The position numbers were made by a program, and so were the translations under genes. This document shows positions 52,841 to 61,576 of a DNA stretch of 64,000 bases, in pieces. Where the stretch lies: contig NZ_NGKC01000012.1 in the NCBI RefSeq assembly GCF_003987655.1, forward strand, positions 1 through 64,000. The letters are read 5' to 3'. Source of the DNA: Vagococcus acidifermentans (GTDB lineage: Bacteria > Bacillota > Bacilli > Lactobacillales > Vagococcaceae). Below the pieces are notes generated by a model. The model was given only the letters and a program-made list of their open reading frames with translations. It did no database searches and was not told the DNA's origin. Each line of letters begins with the position of its first letter. Positions within the stretch are counted from its first letter, which is position 1.

Positions 52841-53992
52841 ATGGCAAACAGAATGATTTTGAATGAAACATCTTATTTTGGTGCAGGGGCAATCCAGCAT
52901 ATTACAGAAGAAGTCAGCAAGCGCCGATTCAAAAAAGCATTTGTCGTGACGGATAAGGGGTTGGTGTCAGCCGGTCTGGTTGAAAAGGTGACGAGTCTTT
53001 TAACAGAAAACAATCTGGATTTTACACTTTTCGATAAAACGATTTCCAATCCCACAGTGGCAATTGTAAAAAAAGGCATTGCTGAATTCAAAGCTGCCGG
53101 AGCAGATTACATTTTGGCCATCGGCGGGGGTTCGCCAATTGATACGGCTAAAGCGATTGGTATTGTCGTTGCAAATCCTGAATTTAGCGACATCGTTAGT
53201 TTAGAAGGCGAAGCACCGACCAAAAACCCAAGTATTCCGCTTCTAGCCGTACCTACCACATCAGGCACTGCCGCAGAAGTGACGATCAACTATGTGATTA
53301 CTGATGAAGAAAAGAAACGGAAGTTTGTTTGTGTGGATGTCCACGATATTCCGGCAGTCGCATTTGTTGATAGTGAAATGATGCTGGGGATGCCGAAAAG
53401 TTTAGCTGCTGCAACCGGTATGGACGCATTGACACATGCAATTGAAGGTTACATCACTAAAGGTGCGTGGGAAATGTCCGACATGCTTCATATCAAAGCT
53501 ATTGAAATTATTGCACGTTCGTTGCGGGCTTCTGTTGCCGGGGAGTTGGCGGGACGGGAAGAAATGGCATTAGGTCAATACATTGCCGGCATGGGCTTCT
53601 CAAATGTCGGACTCGGCTTGGTTCATGGAATGGCTCATCCGCTTGGCGCTTGGTATGATACCCCGCACGGAGTAGCTAACGCCATTTTACTGCCGACAGT
53701 TATGGCTTACAACAAAGAATTTACTGGCGATAAATACCGAGATATCGCTGTGGCAATGGGCGTTGAAGGTGTTTCGGAAATGACTCTTGAAGAGGCTCGG
53801 AATGCTGCAGTGGAGGCAGTGCGTCAATTAGGCATAGATGTCGGCATCCCGACCACGCTGACAGAGGTCGGTTTTAAAGAAGAAGATGTCATGAAAATTG
53901 CCGAGGATGCATTGGCAGATGTCTGCACGGGCGGCAATCCACGGGATACTAATGTCGCAGAAATTGCGGAGTTGTATCGTTCTCTAATATAA
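52841..53992 (+). CDS. fucO: Lactaldehyde reductase / iron-dependent alcohol dehydrogenase
   Basis: A 383-residue group III alcohol dehydrogenase of the FucO type. The NAD-binding GGGSPIDTAK (about 96-105) and iron ligands in MDALTHAIEGY and VHGMAHPLGAWYDTPHGVANA are all present. AGGAGG supports the ATG at 52841 (MANRMIL). It would reduce lactaldehyde to 1,2-propanediol, or glycolaldehyde to ethylene glycol, regenerating NAD+ after the RhaD step. Confidence 0.9.
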   Translation: MANRMILNETSYFGAGAIQHITEEVSKRRFKKAFVVTDKGLVSAGLVEKVTSLLTENNLDFTLFDKTISNPTVAIVKKGIAEFKAAGADYILAIGGGSPIDTAKAIGIVVANPEFSDIVSLEGEAPTKNPSIPLLAVPTTSGTAAEVTINYVITDEEKKRKFVCVDVHDIPAVAFVDSEMMLGMPKSLAAATGMDALTHAIEGYITKGAWEMSDMLHIKAIEIIARSLRASVAGELAGREEMALGQYIAGMGFSNVGLGLVHGMAHPLGAWYDTPHGVANAILLPTVMAYNKEFTGDKYRDIAVAMGVEGVSEMTLEEARNAAVEAVRQLGIDVGIPTTLTEVGFKEEDVMKIAEDALADVCTGGNPRDTNVAEIAELYRSLI

Positions 53993-54012
53993 AAGACAGG
54001 GAGAAATTGGCC

Positions 54013-54675
54013 ATGAAAATATTTGCGGCGTCAATTATGTGTGCCGATCAAATGAATGTGCTAGCTGAGGTCAAGAAAGTGGAAGACAGTGGCTGTGAGT
54101 TATGGCACTGTGATGTCATGGACGGTGTGTTTGTTGAAAATATGGCGTTGTTTCCGGAATGGTTGGCGGCATTGAAACAAGTCACTAAGCTGCCGCTGGA
54201 TATTCATTTAGCTACAGTGACTCCAGAAAAATTCATTCCGATGTTTGCCAAAGTGGAGCCGGCTGTCATCTCTTTTCATATCGAAGCTGTACAGGATGTG
54301 GAAGAAATGATTGCGTTGATTCATTCGTATGGCATCAAGGCTGGGTTGGCAATTAACCCGGAAACTCCAATCGAAGCAGTTTATCCGTATCTCAACACAG
54401 TGGATATGCTGCTCATCATGACAGTCAATCCCGGATTTTCCGGACAGACTATCCAACCTGCAACTATTCAAAAAATCAGGCAGGTCAAACAACATCTTGC
54501 TGGCTGGCCGAATGCGCCGTTAATTGAAGTGGACGGCAATATTTATGACCAGACGATTCAGGACATGCAGGCATTGGCAGATATTTATGTGCTGGGTACA
54601 TCGGCGTTGTTCCACACGAACGATCAGACCAGCTACAAAGAGCGGGTAGATTACTTAAAACAACTAACAGACTAG
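54013..54675 (+). CDS. Ribulose-phosphate 3-epimerase-like protein
   Basis: A 220-residue TIM-barrel epimerase of the Rpe/AlsE family. The metal-binding and catalytic motifs are recognisable: SIMCAD, HCDVMDGVFVEN, DIHL, MTVNPGFSGQ and EVDGNI. It differs enough from housekeeping Rpe (SIMCAD for SILSAD; MALFPEW for xxxGPxV) to suggest a special substrate. Starts at ATG 54013 after GGGAG. Last gene of the PTS operon, where it may invert C-3 of a ketose phosphate. Confidence 0.82.
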   Translation: MKIFAASIMCADQMNVLAEVKKVEDSGCELWHCDVMDGVFVENMALFPEWLAALKQVTKLPLDIHLATVTPEKFIPMFAKVEPAVISFHIEAVQDVEEMIALIHSYGIKAGLAINPETPIEAVYPYLNTVDMLLIMTVNPGFSGQTIQPATIQKIRQVKQHLAGWPNAPLIEVDGNIYDQTIQDMQALADIYVLGTSALFHTNDQTSYKERVDYLKQLTD

Positions 54676-54690
54676 CCGATAGCATACAAA

Positions 54691-54733
54691 AATACCCAAA
54701 AGCCGACCTAACTTGGTCAGACTTTTGGGTATT
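54691..54733. terminator. Bidirectional terminator
   Basis: AATACCCAAAAG (54691-54702) pairs with CTTTTGGGTATT (54722-54733), with a GACC/GGTC inner stem. It ends the PTS operon and the convergent LysM gene. Confidence 0.88.
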
Positions 54734-54751
54734 TGTTATGCCATGATTAGC

Positions 54752-55336
54752 TTAATACCAGCCGTTAGCCATCCAAAACTGTTGTGCTTGTTCCCAAGAC
54801 CCATAGCGGTTGGCGACATACTGGTCAGCGACGCGTTCCTGATTTTCAGCGGAGTAATCACCGTTCAAGTAAGAAGCATCAAGCTGGTAGCGGCCGATGT
54901 AACGTCCGTTTGTAGCAGAGTAGCTGCCGCTGGATTCCTTCATCGCAATCCATTCTTTGGCTGAAGACGAGTTGCCTGTGTAAGCAGCTTGTGCTTGCCC
55001 GTTGTCATTGTTTTGGGGAGCAGGTGCTTCCGTATAAGTTTCAGCTTGAACAGGTTCTTCAGCTGCTGCCGGTACGTAAGCTTCTTCCGGTGCTTCCGTA
55101 TCAAATTTCAGAATTTGACCGACCATGATAAAATTGGCATTTGAGATATTATTTGCATTTGCGATAGTTGTGTAACGGGAAGAGTCGCCATAGTATTTTT
55201 GAGCGATGGTTGACAATGTTTCTCCTGATGCGACTGTATGAGATATTTCAGCAGCATCTGCTTTGTTTGCTCCAAACGGGAACAGCAGTGATGCTCCAAA
55301 AATGCCTAGACCGAAAATAAATTTTGCTAACTTCAT
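54752..55336 (-). CDS. Secreted LysM protein with Apf-like C-terminal domain
   Basis: A 194-residue exported protein. Signal peptide about 1-28 (ending NKADAA), one LysM domain (about 31-78: SHTVASGETLSTIAQKYYGD) that binds peptidoglycan, a Pro/Glu/Ala/Gln-rich linker (about 80-125), and a C-terminal transglycosylase-like domain (about 126-194: WIAMKESSGSY, GRYIGRYQLDASYL, QFWMANGWY) as in Lactobacillus aggregation-promoting factors. The Glu in KESSG is the probable catalytic residue. Role: cell-wall remodelling. Confidence 0.88.
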   Translation of the reverse strand: MKLAKFIFGLGIFGASLLFPFGANKADAAEISHTVASGETLSTIAQKYYGDSSRYTTIANANNISNANFIMVGQILKFDTEAPEEAYVPAAAEEPVQAETYTEAPAPQNNDNGQAQAAYTGNSSSAKEWIAMKESSGSYSATNGRYIGRYQLDASYLNGDYSAENQERVADQYVANRYGSWEQAQQFWMANGWY

Positions 55337-55774
55337 AAAAAATAGATCTCCTTTAAATCTTTATTTGGCCAACACGATAAATTGTTGTTTGCTGGCATGA
55401 CACACATTAAACCACATGGATATTACATGTCTTTTGAAAAAAAGTAACAATTCTGCTTCAAAAATGACGGCGTGTAATATATAACTGCTTTGTGAAAATG
55501 CTGTCGGAAATCTGTTTTTTGGAGTTGTTGGCCTGATGTGGTGGTATACAGCAAGCCGGCCTCGGTCGTCAGACTGAACAAACCGACAACAAAGCTTGAA
55601 GAAAAAAAACGTGGAAAAACAGAGAAGTTTGAAAAAAATACTGAAAAAAATATTGAAAATCATTAAATTAAAAATTTTTAACCCAAAAGTCGCCAATTTA
55701 GGTGTACAATTATGGAAACGGTTACGATTATAAAAACAGATATCATGCCCGTTTTATTATGAGGAGGGACTAAT
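55337..55774. other. Intergenic region between the LysM gene and pepP
   Basis: About 440 bases holding the divergent promoters. For pepP a -10-like TACAAT occurs at about 55704-55709; the LysM gene has AAAGGAGAT before its start. Very A-rich tracts lie at 55590-55680. No gene or known riboswitch was recognised. Confidence 0.4.
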
Positions 55775-57562
55775 GTGAATGTACCAGAGAAATTGAAAGA
55801 GCTCCGCGTGTTGATGGAAAAAGCAGGGATCGACATTTATGTTGTACCGACTGCCGATTTCCACCAGAGTGAGTATGTCGGCGAGCATTTCAAGTCAAGG
55901 CAGTGGCTGACTGGCTTTACAGGATCAGCCGGGACAGCTGTTGTGACGAAAGACAGTGCGGGACTTTGGACAGACGGCAGATATTTTCTGGCAGCAGAAC
56001 AGCAGCTGGCAGGCAGCACAGTGGAACTGTATAGAATGGGTGAACCCGATGTTCCGTCTATTGAAGCGTTCATCGAAAGTAACCTTTCAGAAAAAGGCAC
56101 CTTAGGATTTGACGGCCGTTCTGTCTCCATGGGTGAAGGAAAAAATTATGAAAAAGTTGTGCAACAGAAACAAGGCCAAATTAATTATGAACATGATCTG
56201 ATTGATAAAATCTGGTTTGACCGTCCGCCTTTATCCAAAGAGCCGACGTTTTCTCTCGGAGTCGAATATGCTGGAGAAACAGTGGCATCCAAATTATCGC
56301 GTCTGCGGGCAAAAATGACCGAAGCCGGAGCGACCGTCCACATCATGACATCACTGGACGATATTTGCTGGCTGTTGAACATTCGAGGGAACGACATCGA
56401 GTTTTTCCCGCTTGTGTTGAGTTATGCGGTTGTCACCCATGAGACGGTGGAAGTGTTTATTGATGAAAGCAAGCTGTCAGAAGCCATGATAGAGGATTTG
56501 GCTAAAGACGGCATTAACCTCCATCCGTACAATGATATTTACGACTTTGTGACACAGCTTTCTCCAGCGGACAAAGTGCTGGTCGACCCTGACAGGATGA
56601 ACTATGCTTTGTACAATAATATTCCGGAAGCGGCTGTAAAAATCGAGCAGCTGAACCCGACTGTCGTGTTTAAAGCCATGAAAAATCCTGTTGAAATTGC
56701 CAACATGAAACAAGCGCAAATCAAAGACGGCATTGCCCATACGAAGTACATGTACTGGCTGAAACACACTGTCGGCAAAGAAAAAATCACTGAAATCAGC
56801 GCCTCTGAAAAACTTGAAGCGCTGCGTGAAGCTCAAGGCGGATTCATCCGTCAAAGTTTCGCACCGATTTCCGCATTCGGTGAACACGGCGCCATCATTC
56901 ATTACAGCGCAACTCCTGAAACCGATGCCGAGCTGAAAGAAGGCGGTTTGTTCCTGTCAGACACTGGTGCCGGCTTTTATGAAGGGACGACGGATATCAC
57001 GCGTACGATTGCATTAGGCGAGATTCCGCAACTTATGAAAGACCATTTTACCTTGACACTGAAGAGCAATATCCAGCTGTCCAAGGCACGGTTCCTTCAT
57101 GGCGCCAACGGAGTCAATCTGGATATACTGGCACGCGCTCCGTTTTGGGACAATAATTTAAACTACAATCACGGCACCGGTCACGGCGTCGGCTATTTGT
57201 TGAATGTGCACGAGCCGCCGACCGGTATCCGCTGGCAGTACCGTCCAAGCGATTCATATCAATTTGAAGACGGCATGATTATCACCAATGAACCGGGTAT
57301 TTATATCGCTGGTTCGCATGGTGTCAGACTGGAAAATGAACTGCTGGTCCGTAAAGGCGAAGAAAATGAGTACGGGCAGTTCATGTACTTTGAAACCATC
57401 ACATTCGTGCCATTTGATTTGGACGCACTGAATGCCGACATGCTGACGGAGGAAGAAAGAAACTGGTTGAACGCTTATCATGAAAAAGTGTACGAGCTGA
57501 TTTCCCCTCATCTGGAGGCCGAAGAAAAAGAATGGTTGAAGACATATACACGAAAAGTCTAG
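55775..57562 (+). CDS. Aminopeptidase P family protein (M24)
   Basis: A 595-residue metallopeptidase of the three-domain aminopeptidase P type: two creatinase-like N-terminal domains (about 1-310) and a pita-bread catalytic domain (about 320-560). Metal ligands are seen in SDTGAGFYEGTTDITRT (two Asp), NHGTGHGVGYLLNVHE (His), TNEPGIY (Glu) and RLENELLV (Glu). It removes N-terminal residues before proline in peptides in the cytosol. GTG start after GAGGAGGG. The long form is like eukaryotic XPNPEP1 and its bacterial relatives. Confidence 0.92.
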   Translation: MNVPEKLKELRVLMEKAGIDIYVVPTADFHQSEYVGEHFKSRQWLTGFTGSAGTAVVTKDSAGLWTDGRYFLAAEQQLAGSTVELYRMGEPDVPSIEAFIESNLSEKGTLGFDGRSVSMGEGKNYEKVVQQKQGQINYEHDLIDKIWFDRPPLSKEPTFSLGVEYAGETVASKLSRLRAKMTEAGATVHIMTSLDDICWLLNIRGNDIEFFPLVLSYAVVTHETVEVFIDESKLSEAMIEDLAKDGINLHPYNDIYDFVTQLSPADKVLVDPDRMNYALYNNIPEAAVKIEQLNPTVVFKAMKNPVEIANMKQAQIKDGIAHTKYMYWLKHTVGKEKITEISASEKLEALREAQGGFIRQSFAPISAFGEHGAIIHYSATPETDAELKEGGLFLSDTGAGFYEGTTDITRTIALGEIPQLMKDHFTLTLKSNIQLSKARFLHGANGVNLDILARAPFWDNNLNYNHGTGHGVGYLLNVHEPPTGIRWQYRPSDSYQFEDGMIITNEPGIYIAGSHGVRLENELLVRKGEENEYGQFMYFETITFVPFDLDALNADMLTEEERNWLNAYHEKVYELISPHLEAEEKEWLKTYTRKV

Positions 57563-57581
57563 TCACTAGGTAAGGATTCTG

Positions 57582-57625
57582 ATGCACGACAGGTATAAGA
57601 CATATCTGTCGTGCATATTTTTTTC
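57582..57625 (+). terminator. Terminator after the aminopeptidase P gene
   Basis: ATGCACGACAG (57582-57592) pairs with CTGTCGTGCAT (57606-57616), followed by a T run. Confidence 0.9.
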
Positions 57626-57678
57626 GTTTGAAATATGTTAAACTATCTATGAAACAATTACTACACAGGGGTGAGGAA

Positions 57679-58791
57679 ATGACCGAACAAATGTATTATG
57701 AAACGTTTGACCGCATGGAAGAATTCATGACACTTGGCTTCGAAGCAATTAGTGTGCCTCAGGAAGATGCAAAAACAGCTGCGAAGGTATTAATCGAATC
57801 AGATAAGCGCGGGATCGATTCCCATGGTGTCGGCCGATTTAAACCGATTTACATCGACCGCATTGAAGACGGCATTTTAAATGTGGAAACCAAAATCGAC
57901 ATCATCCGTGAAACGAAAACGACAGCTTTGCTTGATGCCAATGACGGATTGGGTCACGTCGCTTCTGTCAAGGCCATGGAAATCGCGATTGCCAAGGCTA
58001 AAGAATATGGTACCAGTATGGTTGCTGTGAAAAACTCAAGTCACTACGGCATTGCAGGCTACTACTCGCTGATGGCCGCCAAAGAAGGCATGATTGGCAT
58101 CACCGGCACTAATGCCCGTCCATCCATCGCACCGACATTCGGCGTGGAAAACATGCTGGGCACAAATCCGCTGACCATCGGTTTTCCAACAGATGAAGAC
58201 TTTCCTTTTGTCCTCGACTGTGCGACTTCCACGACACAACGGGGAAAAATTGAGCACTACGCGCGCATCGGCAAAGAATTGCCGGTCGGTTGGGTAATTG
58301 ACGAACAAGGCAAAGACGTCACCGACCCGGACATTGCACTATTGGGGCTGGTGAAGGGAACGTGTGCACTGGCACCGCTGGGAGGCGCTGGCGAAGTGGG
58401 AGCCGGCTACAAAGGATACGGCTACGCAACTGTTGTTGAGGTGCTGTCTTCCGCACTGCAAGGCGGACCGTTTCTCACGCAGCTGACCGGCTTAGATGAA
58501 AACGGCCAGAAGGTTCCTTATCATTTAGGTCATTTCTTCATGGTAGTGGACATCGACGCCATCGTTGACCGGGCGGCATTTGAAAAACAGGCTGGCGATA
58601 TTATGCGAACGCTGCGGGCATCGAAGAAGGCGGCCGGCGAAGAACGCATCTACACAGCTGGCGAGAAAGAACATTTAGCCTTTTTGGAACGCTCGGAAAC
58701 TGGCATTCCGATTAATAAAGCAGTCAGGGAGTCGCTGACAGCCGTGCGCGACAAGTACGACGTGGACTTTAAATTTGTGTGGGATGAGTAA
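57679..58791 (+). CDS. Ldh2-type malate/L-lactate dehydrogenase
   Basis: A 370-residue NAD(P)-dependent oxidoreductase of the Ldh2/YlbC/AllD family, which is unrelated to ordinary LDH. SDKRGIDSHGVGRF (catalytic His about 49), VKNSSHYGIAGYY (His about 120), TNARPSIAPTFG and LDCATSTTQRGKI are family motifs. GGTGAGG is three bases before the ATG at 57679; the ATG at 57628 lacks a ribosome binding site. Substrate may be malate, lactate, ureidoglycolate or another 2-hydroxy acid. It stands alone. Confidence 0.88.
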   Translation: MTEQMYYETFDRMEEFMTLGFEAISVPQEDAKTAAKVLIESDKRGIDSHGVGRFKPIYIDRIEDGILNVETKIDIIRETKTTALLDANDGLGHVASVKAMEIAIAKAKEYGTSMVAVKNSSHYGIAGYYSLMAAKEGMIGITGTNARPSIAPTFGVENMLGTNPLTIGFPTDEDFPFVLDCATSTTQRGKIEHYARIGKELPVGWVIDEQGKDVTDPDIALLGLVKGTCALAPLGGAGEVGAGYKGYGYATVVEVLSSALQGGPFLTQLTGLDENGQKVPYHLGHFFMVVDIDAIVDRAAFEKQAGDIMRTLRASKKAAGEERIYTAGEKEHLAFLERSETGIPINKAVRESLTAVRDKYDVDFKFVWDE

Positions 58792-58820
58792 AACTGCATC
58801 TGGCAAGTAAAAAGCAAAGA

Positions 58821-58860
58821 AACAGAGCAACCGACCGGTAGGAGAGGTTGCTCTGTTTTT
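58821..58860. terminator. Bidirectional terminator
   Basis: AACAGAGCAACC (58821-58832) pairs with GGTTGCTCTGTT (58846-58857) and is followed by T residues. It lies between the dehydrogenase and the convergent yjeM. Confidence 0.9.
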
Positions 58861-58873
58861 GTAAAATATAGGG

Positions 58874-60382
58874 TTACGCCTTGGCGGCAAGGCGGTTCCT
58901 TTCGTAACGGGTGAACAAAAGCCAGGCCACCAGAGCGAAGACGACAGGCCCGGCGATTTGCCACAGCGTGTCTTTCCAAACTGGTCCATCATCCCTGAAG
59001 AGCGGCTCGATAATCGTGAACAGATTGGCAAAACCGACTAGAAATAAGACGATGGCAGTAGCCATAGTAGACTTTGTCGTAGTGTTGAAGACATTAAATG
59101 AGTGGTCCAGTGCTTTATTCCGTTTGAACGCGGGAAAAGCGCCAGCCAAGAAAAGATAAGGAATCGTCATGGCCACGTTGGTCATCAGTGTCAGCACTTC
59201 AAAAAATTTCTGCGCCCCTTCACCGCCAAAGGAAATGATGGCGATGATAGCCACAACCAGCAGACATTGGATCCACATTGCAGCAGCCGGCATGTTTTTG
59301 TCGTTATTCTGGGTCATTTTTTCCGGCCATAAGCCGCGGGGAGTTCCTTCGATAATCGTTTTTAGCGGCGAATAAATCAATGTGAAAAATGCCCCGAGAT
59401 AGGACAGGAACATCGACAAACCAGTAAAACGAGCGAACCAGGCGCCGATTGATGCAGCAGCAGATGCCGACAAACCCAAAGCATTGCCCAGCTCCAATCC
59501 CAGATTATTCATCAGTACATAAGTAATGTTGCCCAGCGTGACGCGTTCGCCGCTTAAAACGGTATCCCAGTTCGCGCTGGCTCCCCACAGCAAAATAGAC
59601 AGGGCATAGCCGATAGAAATGATAAGGGCAGATAAAATAATCCCTTTCGGAAATGTTTTTTCGGCATTTTCCGTCTGGTCTACCAGCCCGCCGACCGCTT
59701 CCAGTCCGCCGTAAGCAAAAATTGCGAACACAAGAAAAGAGATAAGAGACAGCGGAGTGGTGAACGCCGGGTTTGGCGAGTGGATGAAACTGCTGATGCC
59801 TTCAATCGGCTGAGCAAAGTGCCCGCCGTTAAAAACAAGAATGACCAGACTGACGATCAAAAGCACCACATTTAAAGACATCACCGCCAGCCCGCCGACA
59901 GACGTCACTTTTGTGATTTGATCCAAGCCCTGTGATGCCAGGAACGTCACGACAATCATAAAGACAATTCCCAGTACACCGATGGTTTGCGTGGAGTTTA
60001 GACCAAACAGCGACCAGTCCAGCGTTTTGTCTGTAGCGGAAAAGAGTGTCGACATGGGAATCCATACTTTGGCCGATATGCCCACCATCCAAATAACGTA
60101 GGCGGTGTACCACATAAACGTTCCGATAAACGCGTACTTCGGTCCGACGGATTGCTCCATCCAGGTGTACATGCCGCCTTTCTCATTTTTAAAGGAAGAA
60201 CCGAACTCAGCCATCATCAATGCAAACGGAATGAAGAACAGTAGCGCTGCACCAACATACCAGATGATTGCACCATAGCCCATCCGGTAAAAAGCGATAG
60301 GGGCATTAGCAAAACCGAAAACGGATGTAAAAATCATTAAAATAAGTCCGACCAGTGTCATTTTTTTGTGTTGTTTTGGCAT
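58874..60382 (-). CDS. yjeM: YjeM-like amino acid permease (APC superfamily)
   Basis: A 502-residue transporter with 12 to 13 hydrophobic segments, glutamate:GABA antiporter branch. It is strikingly similar to E. coli YjeM at KKMTLVGLILMIFTSVFGFAN, FIPFALMMAEFGSSF, SFVVFAIFAYGG-type and NAEKTFPKGI stretches, and at GNITYVLMNNLG. AGGAGC supports the ATG at 60382 (MPKQHKK). Substrate not known for YjeM. It is a single gene. Confidence 0.9.
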   Translation of the reverse strand: MPKQHKKMTLVGLILMIFTSVFGFANAPIAFYRMGYGAIIWYVGAALLFFIPFALMMAEFGSSFKNEKGGMYTWMEQSVGPKYAFIGTFMWYTAYVIWMVGISAKVWIPMSTLFSATDKTLDWSLFGLNSTQTIGVLGIVFMIVVTFLASQGLDQITKVTSVGGLAVMSLNVVLLIVSLVILVFNGGHFAQPIEGISSFIHSPNPAFTTPLSLISFLVFAIFAYGGLEAVGGLVDQTENAEKTFPKGIILSALIISIGYALSILLWGASANWDTVLSGERVTLGNITYVLMNNLGLELGNALGLSASAAASIGAWFARFTGLSMFLSYLGAFFTLIYSPLKTIIEGTPRGLWPEKMTQNNDKNMPAAAMWIQCLLVVAIIAIISFGGEGAQKFFEVLTLMTNVAMTIPYLFLAGAFPAFKRNKALDHSFNVFNTTTKSTMATAIVLFLVGFANLFTIIEPLFRDDGPVWKDTLWQIAGPVVFALVAWLLFTRYERNRLAAKA

Positions 60383-60754
60383 AAAAAAGCTCCTTTCTGA
60401 CAATAAAACGTTTTCTTTAAAATGGTAAAATGCCGCTTTCCAGTCAAGTATAGTCCCTTCATGACACCGGAACAATAACATGACTAATTAGTTTTTGATT
60501 ATGAGTCATTTTTTACCTGATTATCTTTCGGTGTTAATGAAACAAGCAGTGTTTTGACATGTAATGTTAAGAGACCGATGATTTTGCTCATTGCTTTTTA
60601 ATGATGAATACATATCTCTCGTGTATCAAAAAAACTATCTGATAATTATTAATGCACACTTTTTTTATTCACCGGATAAAAATCCGTATTAATTTCCAGC
60701 CGCCTACGGGCTATCATTGGAGTGTAAATAAAACGATATAGGAGCGATGATAGG
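60383..60754. promoter_or_regulatory. Divergent promoter region between yjeM and the sorbitol operon
   Basis: A rightward candidate promoter is TTGACA (60554-60559) with GATGAT (60577-60582) at 17 bases. A CGGAT/ATCCG hairpin lies at about 60672-60686. AT-rich; no gene seen. Confidence 0.4.
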
Positions 60755-61558
60755 ATGACAGATAATTGGCTGGCTATTTCTGGGAAAGTGGTGATTGTCA
60801 CAGGCGGTTCATCAGGTATTGGCGAAAGTATTGTAGCGTCGCTGTTGGCACAAGGAGTACGTGTGGCAAATTTTGATGTAGCTGATAACGGCAAAGAAGA
60901 TTCGAACTTAATGTTTGTCAATGTGGATGTTACAAACTCGCAGCAAATAGCTGACGGGGTAAAACAAGTGCTTGCCGCATACGGTACCATTGACGGTCTA
61001 GTCAACAATGCGGGCATCAACATCCCGCGGCTGCTGGTGGACACGGCCGAACCTTTCGGGAAATACGAATTGTCGGAGGAAATATTCGACAAAATAACAG
61101 GTATCAATCAAAAAGGATTATTCTTGATGAGTCAGGCAGTCGGCAGGGTGTTAACGGAAAAAGGCGACGGCGTGATTATCAATATGTCGTCGGAAAGCGG
61201 TCTGGAAGGGTCGGAAGGGCAAAGCTGTTATGCGGCAACTAAAGCAGCTGTCAACAGTTTCACCCGTTCTTGGGCCAAAGAGCTGGGCAAAAAAAATGTG
61301 CGGGTCGTCGGTATCGCCCCCGGCATCATGGAAGAAACCGGCTTGCGGACGCTTGCCTATGAAGAAGCGCTGGCTTATACACGGGGCATGACGGTTGAGG
61401 AACTGCGCGCCGGTTACAGTAAGACGAGCACCATTCCGCTAGGACGCAGCGGCCGGTTAGCGGAAGTAGCAGATTTGGTGTGTTATTATTTATCGGACCG
61501 CTCCAGCTATATTACAGGTGTGACGACTAATGTTGCGGGGGGGAAAACGAGAGGATAG
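60755..61558 (+). CDS. gutF: Sorbitol-6-phosphate 2-dehydrogenase (SDR family)
   Basis: A 267-residue short-chain dehydrogenase that oxidises sorbitol 6-phosphate to fructose 6-phosphate with NAD+. The cofactor motif is TGGSSGIGE (about 16-24), NNAG lies at about 87-90, and the catalytic Ser/Tyr/Lys are in MSSESG and CYAATKAA. Assignment to sorbitol rests on the downstream gutR, gutM and srlA genes, the order known from the Lactobacillus casei gut operon. AGGAG precedes the ATG. Confidence 0.9.
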   Translation: MTDNWLAISGKVVIVTGGSSGIGESIVASLLAQGVRVANFDVADNGKEDSNLMFVNVDVTNSQQIADGVKQVLAAYGTIDGLVNNAGINIPRLLVDTAEPFGKYELSEEIFDKITGINQKGLFLMSQAVGRVLTEKGDGVIINMSSESGLEGSEGQSCYAATKAAVNSFTRSWAKELGKKNVRVVGIAPGIMEETGLRTLAYEEALAYTRGMTVEELRAGYSKTSTIPLGRSGRLAEVADLVCYYLSDRSSYITGVTTNVAGGKTRG

Positions 61559-61576
61559 AGAACAGGAGGTAGCCAA

